From Melastoma dodecandrum (taxonomy: Eukaryota; Streptophyta; Magnoliopsida; Myrtales; Melastomataceae): a stretch of 64,000 bases of DNA. The number at the start of each line of letters is the position of its first letter. Position 1 is the stretch's first letter. The notes beneath the pieces are model-generated. The model worked only from the letters and a program-made list of their open reading frames with translations, was not told where the DNA came from and made no database searches. The stretch is from assembly GCA_029817715.1 (NCBI GenBank), contig JARUPY010000087.1:1550001-1614000 (forward strand), read 5' to 3'. Positions 10,274-21,421 of the stretch are shown one piece after another. The position numbers and the translations under genes are program-made.

Positions 10274-12171
10274 TGTTAATTCTGGTTTTGATGATGCACT
10301 TACGCAACGTGTTACTTGTGGTCAACAATGTTGTCTTATAAATTGTATGCTTATCTTTAATGAAGAGCTAGAGCAAAGTGATGATGGGTCGCAACTAGCG
10401 CGAGCAGTATGCTGCTACTTTACAAATAAGTTGCTAATGTCTAATTACGCTTGGTTATTAAATATTTGGAAATAAATATTTCTTATATTTTGAAATAATT
10501 CATAATATATCTCGAGATTTCTTAATACATATTATGATATTAGTTTTCCAATTTAAGATATGGAAACAAAAATATTTTATTATGGAAGTCTCTTATTTTC
10601 TACAATAACGTTACGTTATAAAGAGACAAATTGTAAAATCAATAATCTTGATTATGATTTGATTTTAATAATTGATCTGATAAGTTTATTATTAGGCCAA
10701 TTAATTTATAAAATATAGAAATAAATAATCTCATTTGGATGAGATAAATTAATCAAGGGAAATTACCATTTGAAGACTTTCCTTCTCGGGCGCAATGACC
10801 GTTGTGCAAACATCTGCTCAGAACTGTCTGCAATTTTGGAAACAAATCAAGCAAATCATCTTAATGAACCTGGACACATCCCACGATGATTTCCCCATAA
10901 AAATTAGACAAGGCTCTCACATCAATGTGCATTTGTTCGTTTGTGTGGTTGTCCAAAGCCTATGTGATCTTTGTGGAGCTTTGAGGGTCTGCATGAGCGG
11001 TGTGATCGGCGGAGAATGGAAGGTGCTAAGTGATCGTGTGGTTCTTACATTTCGCAACTGCGTGTGGGAGTGCCACGGGCTGTGTGCTACCTTGGTCGTC
11101 GTGAGAGGGACTCTGTGTTCTCGGTATGTTCAAAGAGCGGCTTGCGAATCGTCTAATGGAAGCTAACTGAATATATGTTCTAATTGCAGTAACCAGTTGC
11201 TGACCCATCGGCAAGAATCCTTCTTGTCGTATCTTTTCGCAGGGAAGTCTCGAACCTACGGAGTTTGAGTAGTTAGACACGCACTTGCAGGTGCACGCCA
11301 GAAGTCTCGTCCCTACAGGGTAGAGTAGGAGTTGGGAACGCCGCCGGAGGGGAAAGAGGTCCTCCCGAGCACAGGGATACTGTGAAGAAGTCTTGACCTC
11401 CTGATACTGAGGGACAGTAGAGCAGGTTGCGTGGGAACCGCCGTAGTTGAACCCTAGGCACTGGGTGTGCAGTGCAGTGAGTCACGGCTATGGTAACCGT
11501 GCACGACTGAACTGTGTAGGACGGATACCTCTACTTCACTGTGTGAGAAGTCAGGTTCCGCTGTGTGAGGCACAAACCCTTTCTTTTGTTTTCCTTTATG
11601 TTCTAAGTGACTCTCTTTGTGGTTGTTTTCTTGTGTTTATAGACAGGTTCTCATCAAAAGGAGACAAGAGCTTTGTGGAAATCCTCTCCTGTGTGATTAA
11701 GTGCTGAAGTATTCCTTTGCAGTGAATCAGAAACGGGCTGCTCCCTCAGAAGTCGTTCTGTCACTGTAAGGAATAGTTTTGTGAACATCTATATTACGAT
11801 GTTGTCTTTGTGCTTTGATAGACAAAAGTACACTAAAGCGACAACATGTCGTGTGATAATCCATTGAGCTACCAACTGCTGAACGTGCGCATCCATATAC
11901 TCGAAACGAAAGGGTTTCCACCGAGTGAGGAGCTGATCATTGTCCCTAAGGGATCTCTAATTTTTTTAAGGATTCCTGTAAGAAACTGAAAGCCTAGTAC
12001 AAGGGCATTTTGCACCCATTATAAACTAATGTGTCCATTATGATCGCACACACTCGTACCATCGTAATGCTTATAGTGAAGCAGATCTCATAATCTGAGG
12101 AACGCTCTGCTGTGATACAATACGCTTCCGCTTACATTGAGAAAGAGCAAAAAAGTTACCTGAACGATCCA
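10274..12171 (+). repeat. LTR of family S2
   Basis: It begins TGTTAATTCTGG after the purine tract and probably ends GATCCA just before a copia-type primer-binding site, giving about 1.9 kb. A truncated copy of its middle part lies at 30868-31178. The start TGTT...TTTTGATGATG resembles that of family S1, so the two families are probably related. The right end is inferred from the primer site and has not been checked against a second full copy. Confidence 0.65.
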
Positions 12172-12176
12172 ATAAG

Positions 12177-12190
12177 TAGTATCAGAGCTA
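12177..12190 (+). other. Primer-binding site of family S2
   Basis: TAGTATCAGAGCTA differs by one base from TGGTATCAGAGC, the initiator-tRNA-Met complement used by copia elements. About 45 bp of leader follow before the direct repeat starts. Confidence 0.6.
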
Positions 12191-12233
12191 GTTTTGCTGG
12201 AACGTTTTCTATGTGATTGCGGCTACAAAAATC

Positions 12234-12715
12234 TGCTGCATGTCATTTGCAGCGACTTCTAAAATAATTTTAATTTTTATTAATTTATGTTTAATAAAAA
12301 ATTAAAACCTAATAAAGATAATCCCTCTCTTAGCCAATGTTTAGTGGACAGAGCATACTTTTACCAGTAATTAGAAGAGGTTTGTTGAAATTTAATATTT
12401 TTTTAAACAAGCTAAATATTTCTCACTTGTTGAATAAAGTGTGAACGGGGTGGTGACTTTCGACTCCACATATAAGCAAATGGTTTCTAAATTTTAACAT
12501 GACAAAAGACTTGTATGTACTTGTTACTCAAAATTATATGGAAAAAAAAACTAGTTTCCAAAATGAATAAATTTTGATCTTACCGTAGACTGGAGTTTCT
12601 ATTTAAATGTCTGAGAAAGTAATATGACCTAAACATCTTTCTTTATTAATGTTAAACCGAAAAAATTGGGCTGAGGTGCAAAGTTTTTTTTTATTGCCCG
12701 CCCGGTGTTGGAGTA
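12234..12715 (+). repeat. Direct repeat, right copy
   Basis: This copy matches 9254-9725 at high identity. Together the two copies bracket the S2 relic. Confidence 0.85.
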
Positions 12716-13122
12716 AATTGATCCGGACAAGACACCTAATTACGATGGATGAGTCTTCTAAAAGATATGATTACGTACAGTAAATTTTGTATTTAAAAGT
12801 TTTTTAGGTTAATCTAAACTCCTTAGCACTCTAGTACTTTCACGTCGGTTAGGACCAAAGTTCAAAGTTTAGAGTAGGGAAATTGGTAGTTGTGTTTTGT
12901 AGTCGTAGGTAAGTCAACCTCCGAAATTGATGGAGTTGACTGACTTGACTTGGGACTTTTGAAAGAAAAAAAGAAATGAGCGGGTTCGATACGGCAGCTT
13001 GTGGACAAAGTTCTCGGGATGAGATTAAAAACCCCCGAAAGTAGTTTTGGGATTTGATTTATTGATGTTGAAATAAAGCCCCCCCTGTAACTGCTCGGAT
13101 TATCTGTGAAGTATTCAAAACT
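12716..13122. other. Spacer downstream of the LRR kinase pseudogene
   Basis: No coding region or recognisable repeat is seen. It holds the 3' flank of the minus-strand kinase pseudogene, with a C6 run near 13080. Confidence 0.5.
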
Positions 13123-15658
13123 TCAGTGAGCCAAGGCTTCAATGGAGCGGAGCTTCGCTGCGGCCTCGCGGATGTCCATCCTGTCTCCGGATGACTCCCG
13201 GGAACACCTGATCCCAACTTCAAACAGCTTCCTCAGGCATTCTTTCACCCTCCTCGGAGCACTTGCACTCGACCCGTCTCCCTTCTCATTTGAAAATAGA
13301 CAGGGATCTGCTACTTCTGTTGCCCTTTCTGGCAGTGCCGCCTCGCAATAGCTACGAATGTTCCAAGCATCCTCGAACATCTCGTCCGTTGGCCTCTTCC
13401 CTGTGAACATCTCCAGCAAAAGGATCCCACAGCTGTAAACGTCACCCTCCCTCGTCACCTGGCTTCCCATCCCATACTCTGCACATTTACCGACCTATAT
13501 TACAAGGCACCACAAAAATAGTTCCGAAAGCATATCTGCACTAAATTGACTCACCTGGGGGGCTGTAGCCGATTGTCCCTCTCACCCCCACCGAGCTCAC
13601 TTGCAGAACGACATCGGTACCATAAAAAAATCCTAGAGAGGCCAAAATCACCAACATGTGCTGCCATCTCCGCATTCAACAGAATGTTGCTCGGCTTAAT
13701 ATCACAGTGAATCACTGGCGTCTCACACTCGTGATGGAGATACTCCATTGCACAAGCAATATCGATGGCGATTTTCAGCCTTTGGATTATGTTTAACTTA
13801 TGTTCCCCTCCCCCGGCCACAATTTCGGGATGCAGCCATTCGTCCAGGTTTCCATTTTCCAGGTATTCGTACACAAGGGCCTTAAAGTCGTTACCTTGAA
13901 AGTCAATGGTTGAGCAGGCTGTGAAAATCTTTACGAGATTTCGGTGTCTAATATTCCTTAATGCTTCACACTCTGCCACAAAGGATCTCGAAGCTGCTCG
14001 ATTTTTTAGGTCGAGAATCTTCATGGCTACAATTTGATCGCCTTCTCTAAGGATGCCTCTGTACACGGAACCGAAATTGCCAACACCGATCAAGTTGTTT
14101 TGGTCGAATCCTTTGGTCGCTCTATGTATATCTTCATAGGAGAGTTGCGGAAAAGGGCCTCCTTTCACAAACTCGGATTGTGGCTTCAGCCTTCTTGTTC
14201 TGTTTCTCTTCATGAAGATGTATAATGCCAGCAATGATAGTACAACAAACAAGAGCCCAATCGCACAGGCTGTCGCAACGATCTTTGCAAATGAGAAGTT
14301 TCTCTTGCGATTCAATATAGGATTAGGACAGTTTGGTAAGTTTAGAGCTGAGGCACCACCGCAAAGTCTGTCGTTTCCCATGACCGAGATTCCCGTGATG
14401 TTTAAGGAGAATCCTTGATTCGGGACTTCTCCTTCGAACATGTTGAAAGACAGGTTAAGATATGTAAGGTTGAAATCTATTAGGAATTTAGGAATCTCAC
14501 CGGAGAAGTTATTCCGGGATAAGTCCACATATTGAAGTCCTCTCAATGGACGTAGAAATGGAGAGATGTTGCCTTTGAACAGATTATTTCCCATGTACAA
14601 TTCCTCCAAGGTTGTGCACTGTCCGAGGGTGTCCGGGACTTGTCCAGACATCCTGCAAATACAATCTCCCGAGGTTGTTTAGAACACCGATTTCATCCGG
14701 TAGGGCACCGGTGAGTTTATTCTGCTACAAATCCAGGTAAAGCGCTAAGGAAGATATACTGAGGACTTGTGAGGATATAGATCCACTCAGGTTGTTGCGA
14801 GAGAGATCCATCCCAAGCAAGCTTCGGCATTGTCCGAGGCTTGACGGGATTCTACATTTCCTGCCAATGAAAGTGACATCAACATTGTCAAATTTCCGAG
14901 GGAAGATGGGATTTCCCCGGAGAATCCACAATAATGTGCGTAAAGGTACTTCAACTTGTGAAGCTTGCTGACTTCACCAGGGAGGATACCGGTACATGGG
15001 TTCCGGCTTATTATTAGCATTTCCAGGTTGCGGAGATTTCCGATGCTAGAAGGGATATTTCCAGTCAGTCGATTAAGGGCGAAAAACAATATATTCAAAT
15101 TGAATGATAAGTTCCCAATAGACTGAGGTAATGTGCCCCCAAAATTATTGGCATTGAACGTCAGAAGCCTTAGCTCCGTGGAGTTGAGCGACTCGACAAA
15201 TGTCAAGTCCCCTTGCTTGCCGCTACCCTTGCTTGTCTCTGGGAGCTGGCCGGTGAAGGAGTTATTTTTGAGGAACAACACCCTCAACCGGTGCAGGTTG
15301 CCGATATCAGGCGGGATCTCGCCGGTGAAGCCGTTGTTTCCGAAGTCTATTGTTCTGAGGAAGCTGAGATTACCGATGTACGAAGACAACGACCCCCGAG
15401 CCTCAAGTTCGGAAGCGCTAAGCTGGTGATGCGTGGATGACGACGGCCGCAAGTGATGCCCGGCCAACGACAGAAGTCGACGGAGTCGTTCCACGAGCTA
15501 AAGATCTGGTCGGGGTCTTCGGACATTCGGCTCCTGAACTCGAGCAAGGCAGCGCGATCTGTTCCGTTGCTGCCTGGCGCTCCCTGCACCAACAAAGACC
15601 GGAGGAAAAACAGAAAAATTAACACAACAATCACAACGTGGGATTTTGGGGAATCCAT
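13123..15658 (-). pseudogene. LRR receptor-like kinase pseudogene (EFR/FLS2-like, subfamily XII type)
   Basis: The minus-strand reading starts at an ATG (15658) with a signal peptide, then an LRR cap (SSWNDSVDFCRWPGITCG), leucine-rich repeats (pattern IGNLxxLxxLxxxxNxFTGxIP), a membrane segment (FVVLSLLALYIFM) and a kinase domain. The kinase keeps the glycine loop GVGNFGSVYRG, the catalytic HCDIKPSN (a non-RD kinase) and DFG. A 76-bp GT-AG intron (13479-13554) splits PPE|YGMGSQ, and the last exon ends ...EALAH-stop. Breaks: frameshifts near 15395, 14855 and 14650, a TAG near 14727, and one extra T in a T-run near 13625 just after DFG. There are far fewer LRRs than the roughly 20 of intact relatives. 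Family members are plasma-membrane pattern receptors in immunity; this copy cannot make one. Confidence 0.9.
13479..13554 (-). other. Intact intron of the LRR kinase pseudogene
   Basis: The donor is CCCCAG|GTGAGT and the acceptor GTGCAG|AGTATGG. Splicing restores PPEYGMGSQ, at the conserved intron position of this receptor subfamily. The intact splice sites suggest recent decay or expression of a relative. Confidence 0.8.
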
Positions 15659-16817
15659 GAAATGATCGGTGCTTATTTAATCTCGAGTTACACACGGAAT
15701 AATATCAATTGAATTGGATAAATATTATATAGCAAATCGTTTTCCATTCGTGTTTCACGGGACCAGAAAATGAGGTAAGTCGTCGGGGTCATTCTCAGAA
15801 AGTTCCCCCGTTCATATTGTTCTTTGTTTTTGAATAAAATTATCTTCGAGGAAAATCTACGACGTAAATTTTATCTTTTTCTTCAATAAACTTTTCTAAA
15901 TCACTAAATACAATGAAAAATCATTTATTACAAGAAAATTACAAATTGCAGTAAAAAAAATGAAAAATATATCGAAGGAAATATTATAAAAATATAAAAG
16001 AAAATCTCCTAGTAAAGTTATTATTGTTAAATGTCTGTCATATGGGAATCTGGCCGCTCCCGTTTCGGAATGGACTGTTGGTTGGTGGCATTGTTTTGAC
16101 TTCATTGATGGATGTGGAGAGGAGGCACGGTAAGAAAGTCTTGTGAAGTTACTTAATACACCATATAGTCTCTCAGATGGTTGTATGTTGTGAAGGACAT
16201 GAATTGCATCGTGCGATTGAGTTGCTCCGATCTGTGCTCCCATTGTCCGTCCCCCTTCTCTAACCACCTTCTGCATTTCACGTTGCCCTGGCAGGTCCCA
16301 TTCAGTTTGTTGGCCCGACGCAGTCAACCACACGCTTTTGTTGGAGCATGGCGCACTCGCCAAGACCACACCTCCAATAAACGGAACCTACTCACCGTGG
16401 GAGGCTCTCATCCACTCCACTCGAATGAATCATTTGAGGCTCGACTTTTTTGGATGAAGGAACACTCCGCCCGAGAATGGCACGGCTACATCATCTTCTT
16501 AATTTTGCCATGGGAAAAGACTATTTGCCTGTGGGTTTTGTCTGTCTGGATTTCTCATTAGTTAACATAAAAAATTGTTAGCTTGTGATGTTGAATCTGC
16601 GGTTTTAATCATGAGATGACGATGCCAGATAAATTTCAAGTAATCCAAGTCTGATGCCTGTGGGCAAGTTGCTTCTTTTGACTAGCTGCAGTCTGTGTGG
16701 GCTCTCTACGAAATCAAATTGGAACCCAAATGCTCTTTCGAAATGCATGATCTTCGATCGTAAGATACTCGAAATGGATCGATCTCAACCAGCCAAAGTT
16801 GACACTACCAAAATCTT
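15659..16817. other. Intergenic, no gene seen
   Basis: It contains the upstream flank of the LRR kinase pseudogene. The part around 15830-16030 is AT-rich; the rest is mixed sequence. Open frames near 16181-16561 lack start context and family resemblance. Confidence 0.4.
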
Positions 16818-17423
16818 CTAGAATTTAATGACCAGGCTTATTACCTGGTCTGAGTTTAGCTGTAAAAGTCGATCTCGCCAGTTTAACCTGCCTGTTAACA
16901 CGCATAGGCGAGCAAGCAGAGCACCGTCTGGGATGCTCTCGTACATTCCTAGGCTTATAGGAACAGGTTGCACTGTAGTAAGCCCAGCAACAGAACTCCT
17001 TCCCTGCAATTTTCACCCAGTTAACCATCTCACTATTTATACGAAACCTTAGTTTAGGAACACTCTATTCATATGTGTATGCATAAACTTTTACCTCACT
17101 GGAGAGACCTCCTCCTGGGCCACCTCTCCGGCCCTCTTCCTCTTCCTCCCGGTGCTCTTCCCAGCGATCCTCTGCAGTGCCTCATCAGCGAGACGAGCCG
17201 TCTCCACCTCTACGGCAGCCTGCCGCCTGTCCGCTTCCGCCCTCACAGCGTCCCTCTCCTTGGCCATCTCCGCCTCTGCAGCCTCAATCCTTGCCCTTGC
17301 GTCCCTCAGCGCACCAAGGGCGGTGTGCCTCCTCGTCATCGAGGAGGAGCTGCTGCCGAGGGCTTGGCAGTCGGGATCGAGGGTGGTGTTGTTGGTAGGT
17401 GGATTCTCTTCTGCTTCCGCCAT
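16818..17423 (-). CDS. Possible two-exon gene, unidentified coiled-coil protein
   Basis: Exon 1 (17423-17100) starts at an ATG in good context (GCCATGGCG) and encodes 108 residues: an acidic, Ser-rich start (about 1-35), then a heptad-like, Ala/Glu/Arg-rich helix (about 36-90) and a basic tail with GRKRKR. A donor GTGAGG lies at 17099. An acceptor TTGCAG ends at 17004. Exon 2 (17003-16818) continues in phase 0 and ends IKF-stop, giving about 169 residues. The splice model is mine and unproven: without splicing, exon 1 stops two codons later (110 residues). I do not recognise the family. The basic cluster could be a nuclear signal. A second possible donor (CAG|GTAATAAG, about 16846) could lead to further exons. 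Confidence 0.35.
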
Positions 17424-18540
17424 GGCAAAAGATGGGGAGTGGAGATAGTGCGGTTGGTGGGGTCGGCCACTGCTCTTCTGCCTCTCTTTCTATCTTTTCT
17501 TCCGTCGTATGTTCGAAACTTCGCAATGCCTTCACGTAGAATAAAAAATCTTTTACGTAAATCCAAGATAATGCCAAGCACAATATTATATCATAAAGCT
17601 AAATTCCAAAATAAGAAATCAAATGAAAATATTTCTCTAAAACAACAACTTTCAAAATTCGTCGAATAATGATTCGTTGGTATTAAAAATAACGAGTTTG
17701 ATTTATATAGAGCCGGTGTTGAAAAATCAAATTATATATATTATTTGACAAATTTAAAAAATTATTGTACCCTTTCACGAATACTTTCGCACTTAACATC
17801 ATTTTGAAACAAGTTTTTATATTATAATAACCGGCCGAATCAAGATGGCCCAGATCCAATATATATGCATCCATAGCGAGGCCCACGAGAAATTATTCCA
17901 CAATTCAATATTTCGAATGTGCAGAGATGTTATTCCACAAGTTCTGTGATACCCTAGACGTCTTTCGAGGGACTAGTAGTAGTCTGAAGCTCGGACCGTC
18001 GACCGTGGACAGCATGTGCTCGGCCATCCGAGCCGCCAACATCTATTGGCAGATGAAATTATTAAGCTTGGTGTTCGCACGTGACCATCAACACAATATC
18101 ACAAACTCCACTTTATTTAGAGTTCATAACACGCAACAGACCTCGCGGAAACACTCAAAACGCACCAAATGCTGGGAACCAAATACCTTTGAGCATAAAG
18201 GTACCCACATTGGTATTTTCAAGCCTCCTAACACACCTCAATAAGATTAATAAAATCTCATGGAAATCTCATAGTTATACTTTGACGGTCAAGCAATCAA
18301 AGTACAACTATGAGAATTCTCATTCATTGAGTACACGTACGATTATTAAAAAACTTCAATTGTCAGTCTGGCCAAGCTACTTTGGTGGCCAAACAACTAG
18401 AGCACATATTTAAAGTAACTCACTCGGCTGCACGCGCCTGTGAAGCACCTCGCATGTCACTTGAAATGAGCCGCTTTGGCTGCCAAGCGTTTAAAGCACA
18501 AATACGAAATAACTCCACTTGCTCACATAATTATGCATAC
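17424..18540. other. Intergenic, no gene seen
   Basis: Sequence is AT-rich to about 17880 and mixed afterwards. No coding frame has a start, splice sites and family resemblance together. It ends at the LTR start at 18541. Confidence 0.4.
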
Positions 18541-19295
18541 TGATTAGCAACAGAAATTATGGGCCATAGATTTCAGCCCAATCTGTGGATCAACGGTCGA
18601 GAACATAGGCCCAAGGAAGGAAAATCTAAGAAGAAGGTGACCACGGATACACATCAGGCGAACGCTTGCTAGGCGAGGGGATCACCAAGAAACGGGATTA
18701 CTAGGCGATTGGCGACAACAGATCGGCGAAGCGACAAGCGACAGTTTGATTGGACGAGCGAGGAAACTCTACGGCGAAGGCCAATGGGCGACACGGTCGA
18801 TCAGTCAACTATTAAAGAAGGCTCTAGAAGATCTCGGGATCCGTAAGGAGATTGTTACGAAGTTTACTCATATGGGAAGGAGATACTCCATGGAGACTGG
18901 CAGCAAAGGAAGCGTAATATATGTGCAATATTACATTACCGTATATACGTAGGTCTAGCTTAGTATAAATAGTTGTTCTTAGGCATTGTACACATATACA
19001 TCAACACCTCTCTAAAGATGGAATATATTATCAATTTATCTTTTCAAGCATTCCAGTGTTCAAGCTCTCTTTGTGTTCCTGCGTTCCTGCTCACTTTCGA
19101 AGGCATCGTTGATGGCATCTGTAAGTTTTTCCACTTAAGGCTGCCCATCCATTGTCTTCTCCTCTTCTTTACTTTCATTTCATACGGCAACAACACATTC
19201 AACAAATCCTCCGGGAACCAGTTGTCCGTAGTGCCAGAGATTTCCGATGTGTTTAGATCTGGCTTGTCCGCGGTCACTTCCGGAGCGAACACGCA
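18541..19295 (+). repeat. 5' LTR of a Ty3-gypsy element (family G1)
   Basis: It starts TGATTAGCAACAG, has a TATA box (TATAAATAG, about 18963-18971) and ends ...ACGCA just before a primer-site-like TGGCGACCACAGTGGAA (19298-19314). The first 150 bp match, in reverse orientation, the sequence ending at 55145. Motifs such as AGGCGA and TTGGCGA recur through the first half. Confidence 0.65.
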
Positions 19296-19330
19296 TTTGG
19301 CGACCACAGTGGAAGCAACTAGGCTAACAC

Positions 19331-20895
19331 GATGCCAACGACTCGATCTGGTCTTGTCTCAAACAATCCCGGAGGTAACAACTCCAATGGAGAAAAGAGC
19401 AGCGATTGACTTAGCTCAAACCCAGTCTTGGTTGAAGAGTTATTGGCCATCATGAGTACTCTCCAACTCTTAATGGAAAAGGTCGGCGCCATCGACCAGA
19501 AACATGATGCCTTCAAGGAGACAATCAACTCCAAGATGGAGGCTCTTTTTTAGAACCTCGGGACTGTGTCAGGGGTACCATCAGGCAGCCCCGCAGACAA
19601 CAGGGGCGAGTCACCGACCAGGCATGAGCATGATTACTATTCACACAGAGCGGTAATCACTGAAGGAAAAATGAAGGTTGACACTGAGGATGTCCCTACC
19701 TTCATTAGTCCCGGGATGACAATGTACAATAACCCGCCACTTGTGATAAACGAGGGTAAGAGGGTAGTGCAACAAGTCCATCATACAGCATACCAACCTC
19801 CGTTCCTGAGAAGGGAAAAATTCGTCAGGCCCGTAGAGAGCGAGTTTGTTCGCTCTGTAGAGGATCAAAGACATTCTGAATATATTCCTCAGCCAGCACG
19901 AAGGAGGGAAACAACAGTGCCCGAAATCATCCCACCGCCAGAGCTTTCGCTTGAGATCAGAGACTATGTTACGCAATTAATCGAACGGGCGATCCATGGG
20001 ACAGATGACACAAATGAGATTCAGCTCTATCTGGCCCCTTATCCTGAAAACATCAATCAGGACTACCCTTTTCTAAGGGGATACTGCATTCCTGAATTCG
20101 CCCGCTTTTCTGGCGAAGAAGGGATTTCGCCTGCTGAACACATTGCCCGTTTCACCCACCAAGCTGGGGAAGCTGCCACGAATGCTTTCTGGAAACTACG
20201 TATGTTTCCAAGCTCTCTTACAGGAGCTGCTTTTACGTGGTATATAAACCTTTCCCATAATTCAGTGAGAAACTGGGAGGACATACAAGTCCAGTTCACG
20301 TTGGCATTCGCCCAGACTGATCCAGCTGTGACCCTACAAGTCCTTACTCATATGAAACTACAGCCAGACGAACCCATGGCTGTATTTCTGAATAAATTGA
20401 GGAAGGCACTACTGAGGTGTAAAACTTCCGCGTCTGAGGCAGAGCTTATTGCTATCGCCCAGGATTCCTTCCTTCTTCGCTTGAGAAAGAAGCCGGAGAA
20501 TTCCTCGTACTGATAGAGAAAAGTCGAGGAACTTCTGTAAATAGCATGGGTCTTTCACCCATACTACCAAAGAGTGCATCACGTTTAGAAACTTGGTACA
20601 TGACCTTATTGAGTCTAAGGAGCTAGCTTCCCAGATTCACAGGATCAGACATTAACAGAGTCATCCTTTTGATGATTTAATCGATGTGAATACCTTTGAC
20701 GTTAATTGTCTAACCACTTCTCCCTTGGTAATGCAGGAAGGGAAAGATCAATCGCCTGAGACCGGTGAGATGCTCATAGCCAACATGCTATTCAAGCAAC
20801 TTGCGAGCAAAGGAATTTTGCAGTGCCTTGCTGAGTTAAAGGGGATGCGAACACAATCATTGCCGCTGGCACATGGATTCCTCACACACCACTAA
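19331..20895 (+). pseudogene. Ty3-gypsy gag, broken
   Basis: An ATG at 19331 opens a frame (PTTRSGL...) that is interrupted by TAG codons near 19410 and 19552. From about 19566 to 20513 a 315-residue frame runs on and includes a retrotransposon gag core: LRMFPSSLTGAAFTWYINL, then NWEDIQVQFTLAF. After a TGA at 20511-20513 the gag-like sequence continues in pieces (ITFRNLVHDLIESKELASQI) to about 20895. No zinc knuckle, protease or polymerase follows. In an intact element this protein forms the particle that packages the RNA. Confidence 0.8.
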
Positions 20896-21055
20896 TAAGT
20901 GTCATACCTTCAGAAAATACTTGTGAACGAAAGGAAAGCTGGCTGGTACGACCTCCAAATCCTCCAAATACTTGTGAGGTCTGGAAGTGATTTCCCCGAT
21001 TCTCCAAATCCACCGCTTATCCAGTTGACAGATAAGACGTGGGTTTACGTAATTT
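20896..21055. other. Junction between two gypsy fragments
   Basis: This 160-bp stretch has no recognisable coding sequence. It joins the truncated gag of family G1 to the outer end of a second gypsy element's LTR. Confidence 0.4.
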
Positions 21056-21406
21056 GATGATTTCTCGTCCGTAAAACATTTTTAACCCGTAAACCCACTC
21101 CTCATAATGTAGATACTAATAATGATTTTGTTCCGGTTAAAACCTACGACGTTATACGAACCTCATCATTACTCGAATCTAATTCCGTTTAGGTCCAGGC
21201 GTCCCCTTTCCCATGTGACGTGGTCACACGAAATCGAATTCGACGTCTCGATAACATTTGCTAGTAACATCAGTCAACTACGAGAATATTAAACTCTCGT
21301 GCCACGTCGGATTTTGACCTAGTTAACCGTTCGATTATTATTTAGTTACTATTACCATAAACCATATATATTTTTATAATCGACATCAAATTTTTGGGTG
21401 GTTACA
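21056..21406 (-). repeat. 3' LTR of a second gypsy element (family G2)
   Basis: On the minus strand the LTR starts TGTAACCACCC right after a polypurine tract TTAAGGGGGGTGAAT (21407-21421). The far end near 21056 is an estimate. It carries TATA-like AT-rich sequence near 21365-21380. Confidence 0.6.
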
Positions 21407-21421
21407 ATTCACCCCCCTTAA

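Noticed and set aside
15896..16561. Open frames on both strands between two genes
   Set aside because: No recognisable domain, poor start context and AT-driven composition.
17152..17669. Plus-strand open frames of 98-198 codons
   Set aside because: They are shadows of the Ala/Glu/Arg-rich minus-strand exon and give low-complexity peptides.
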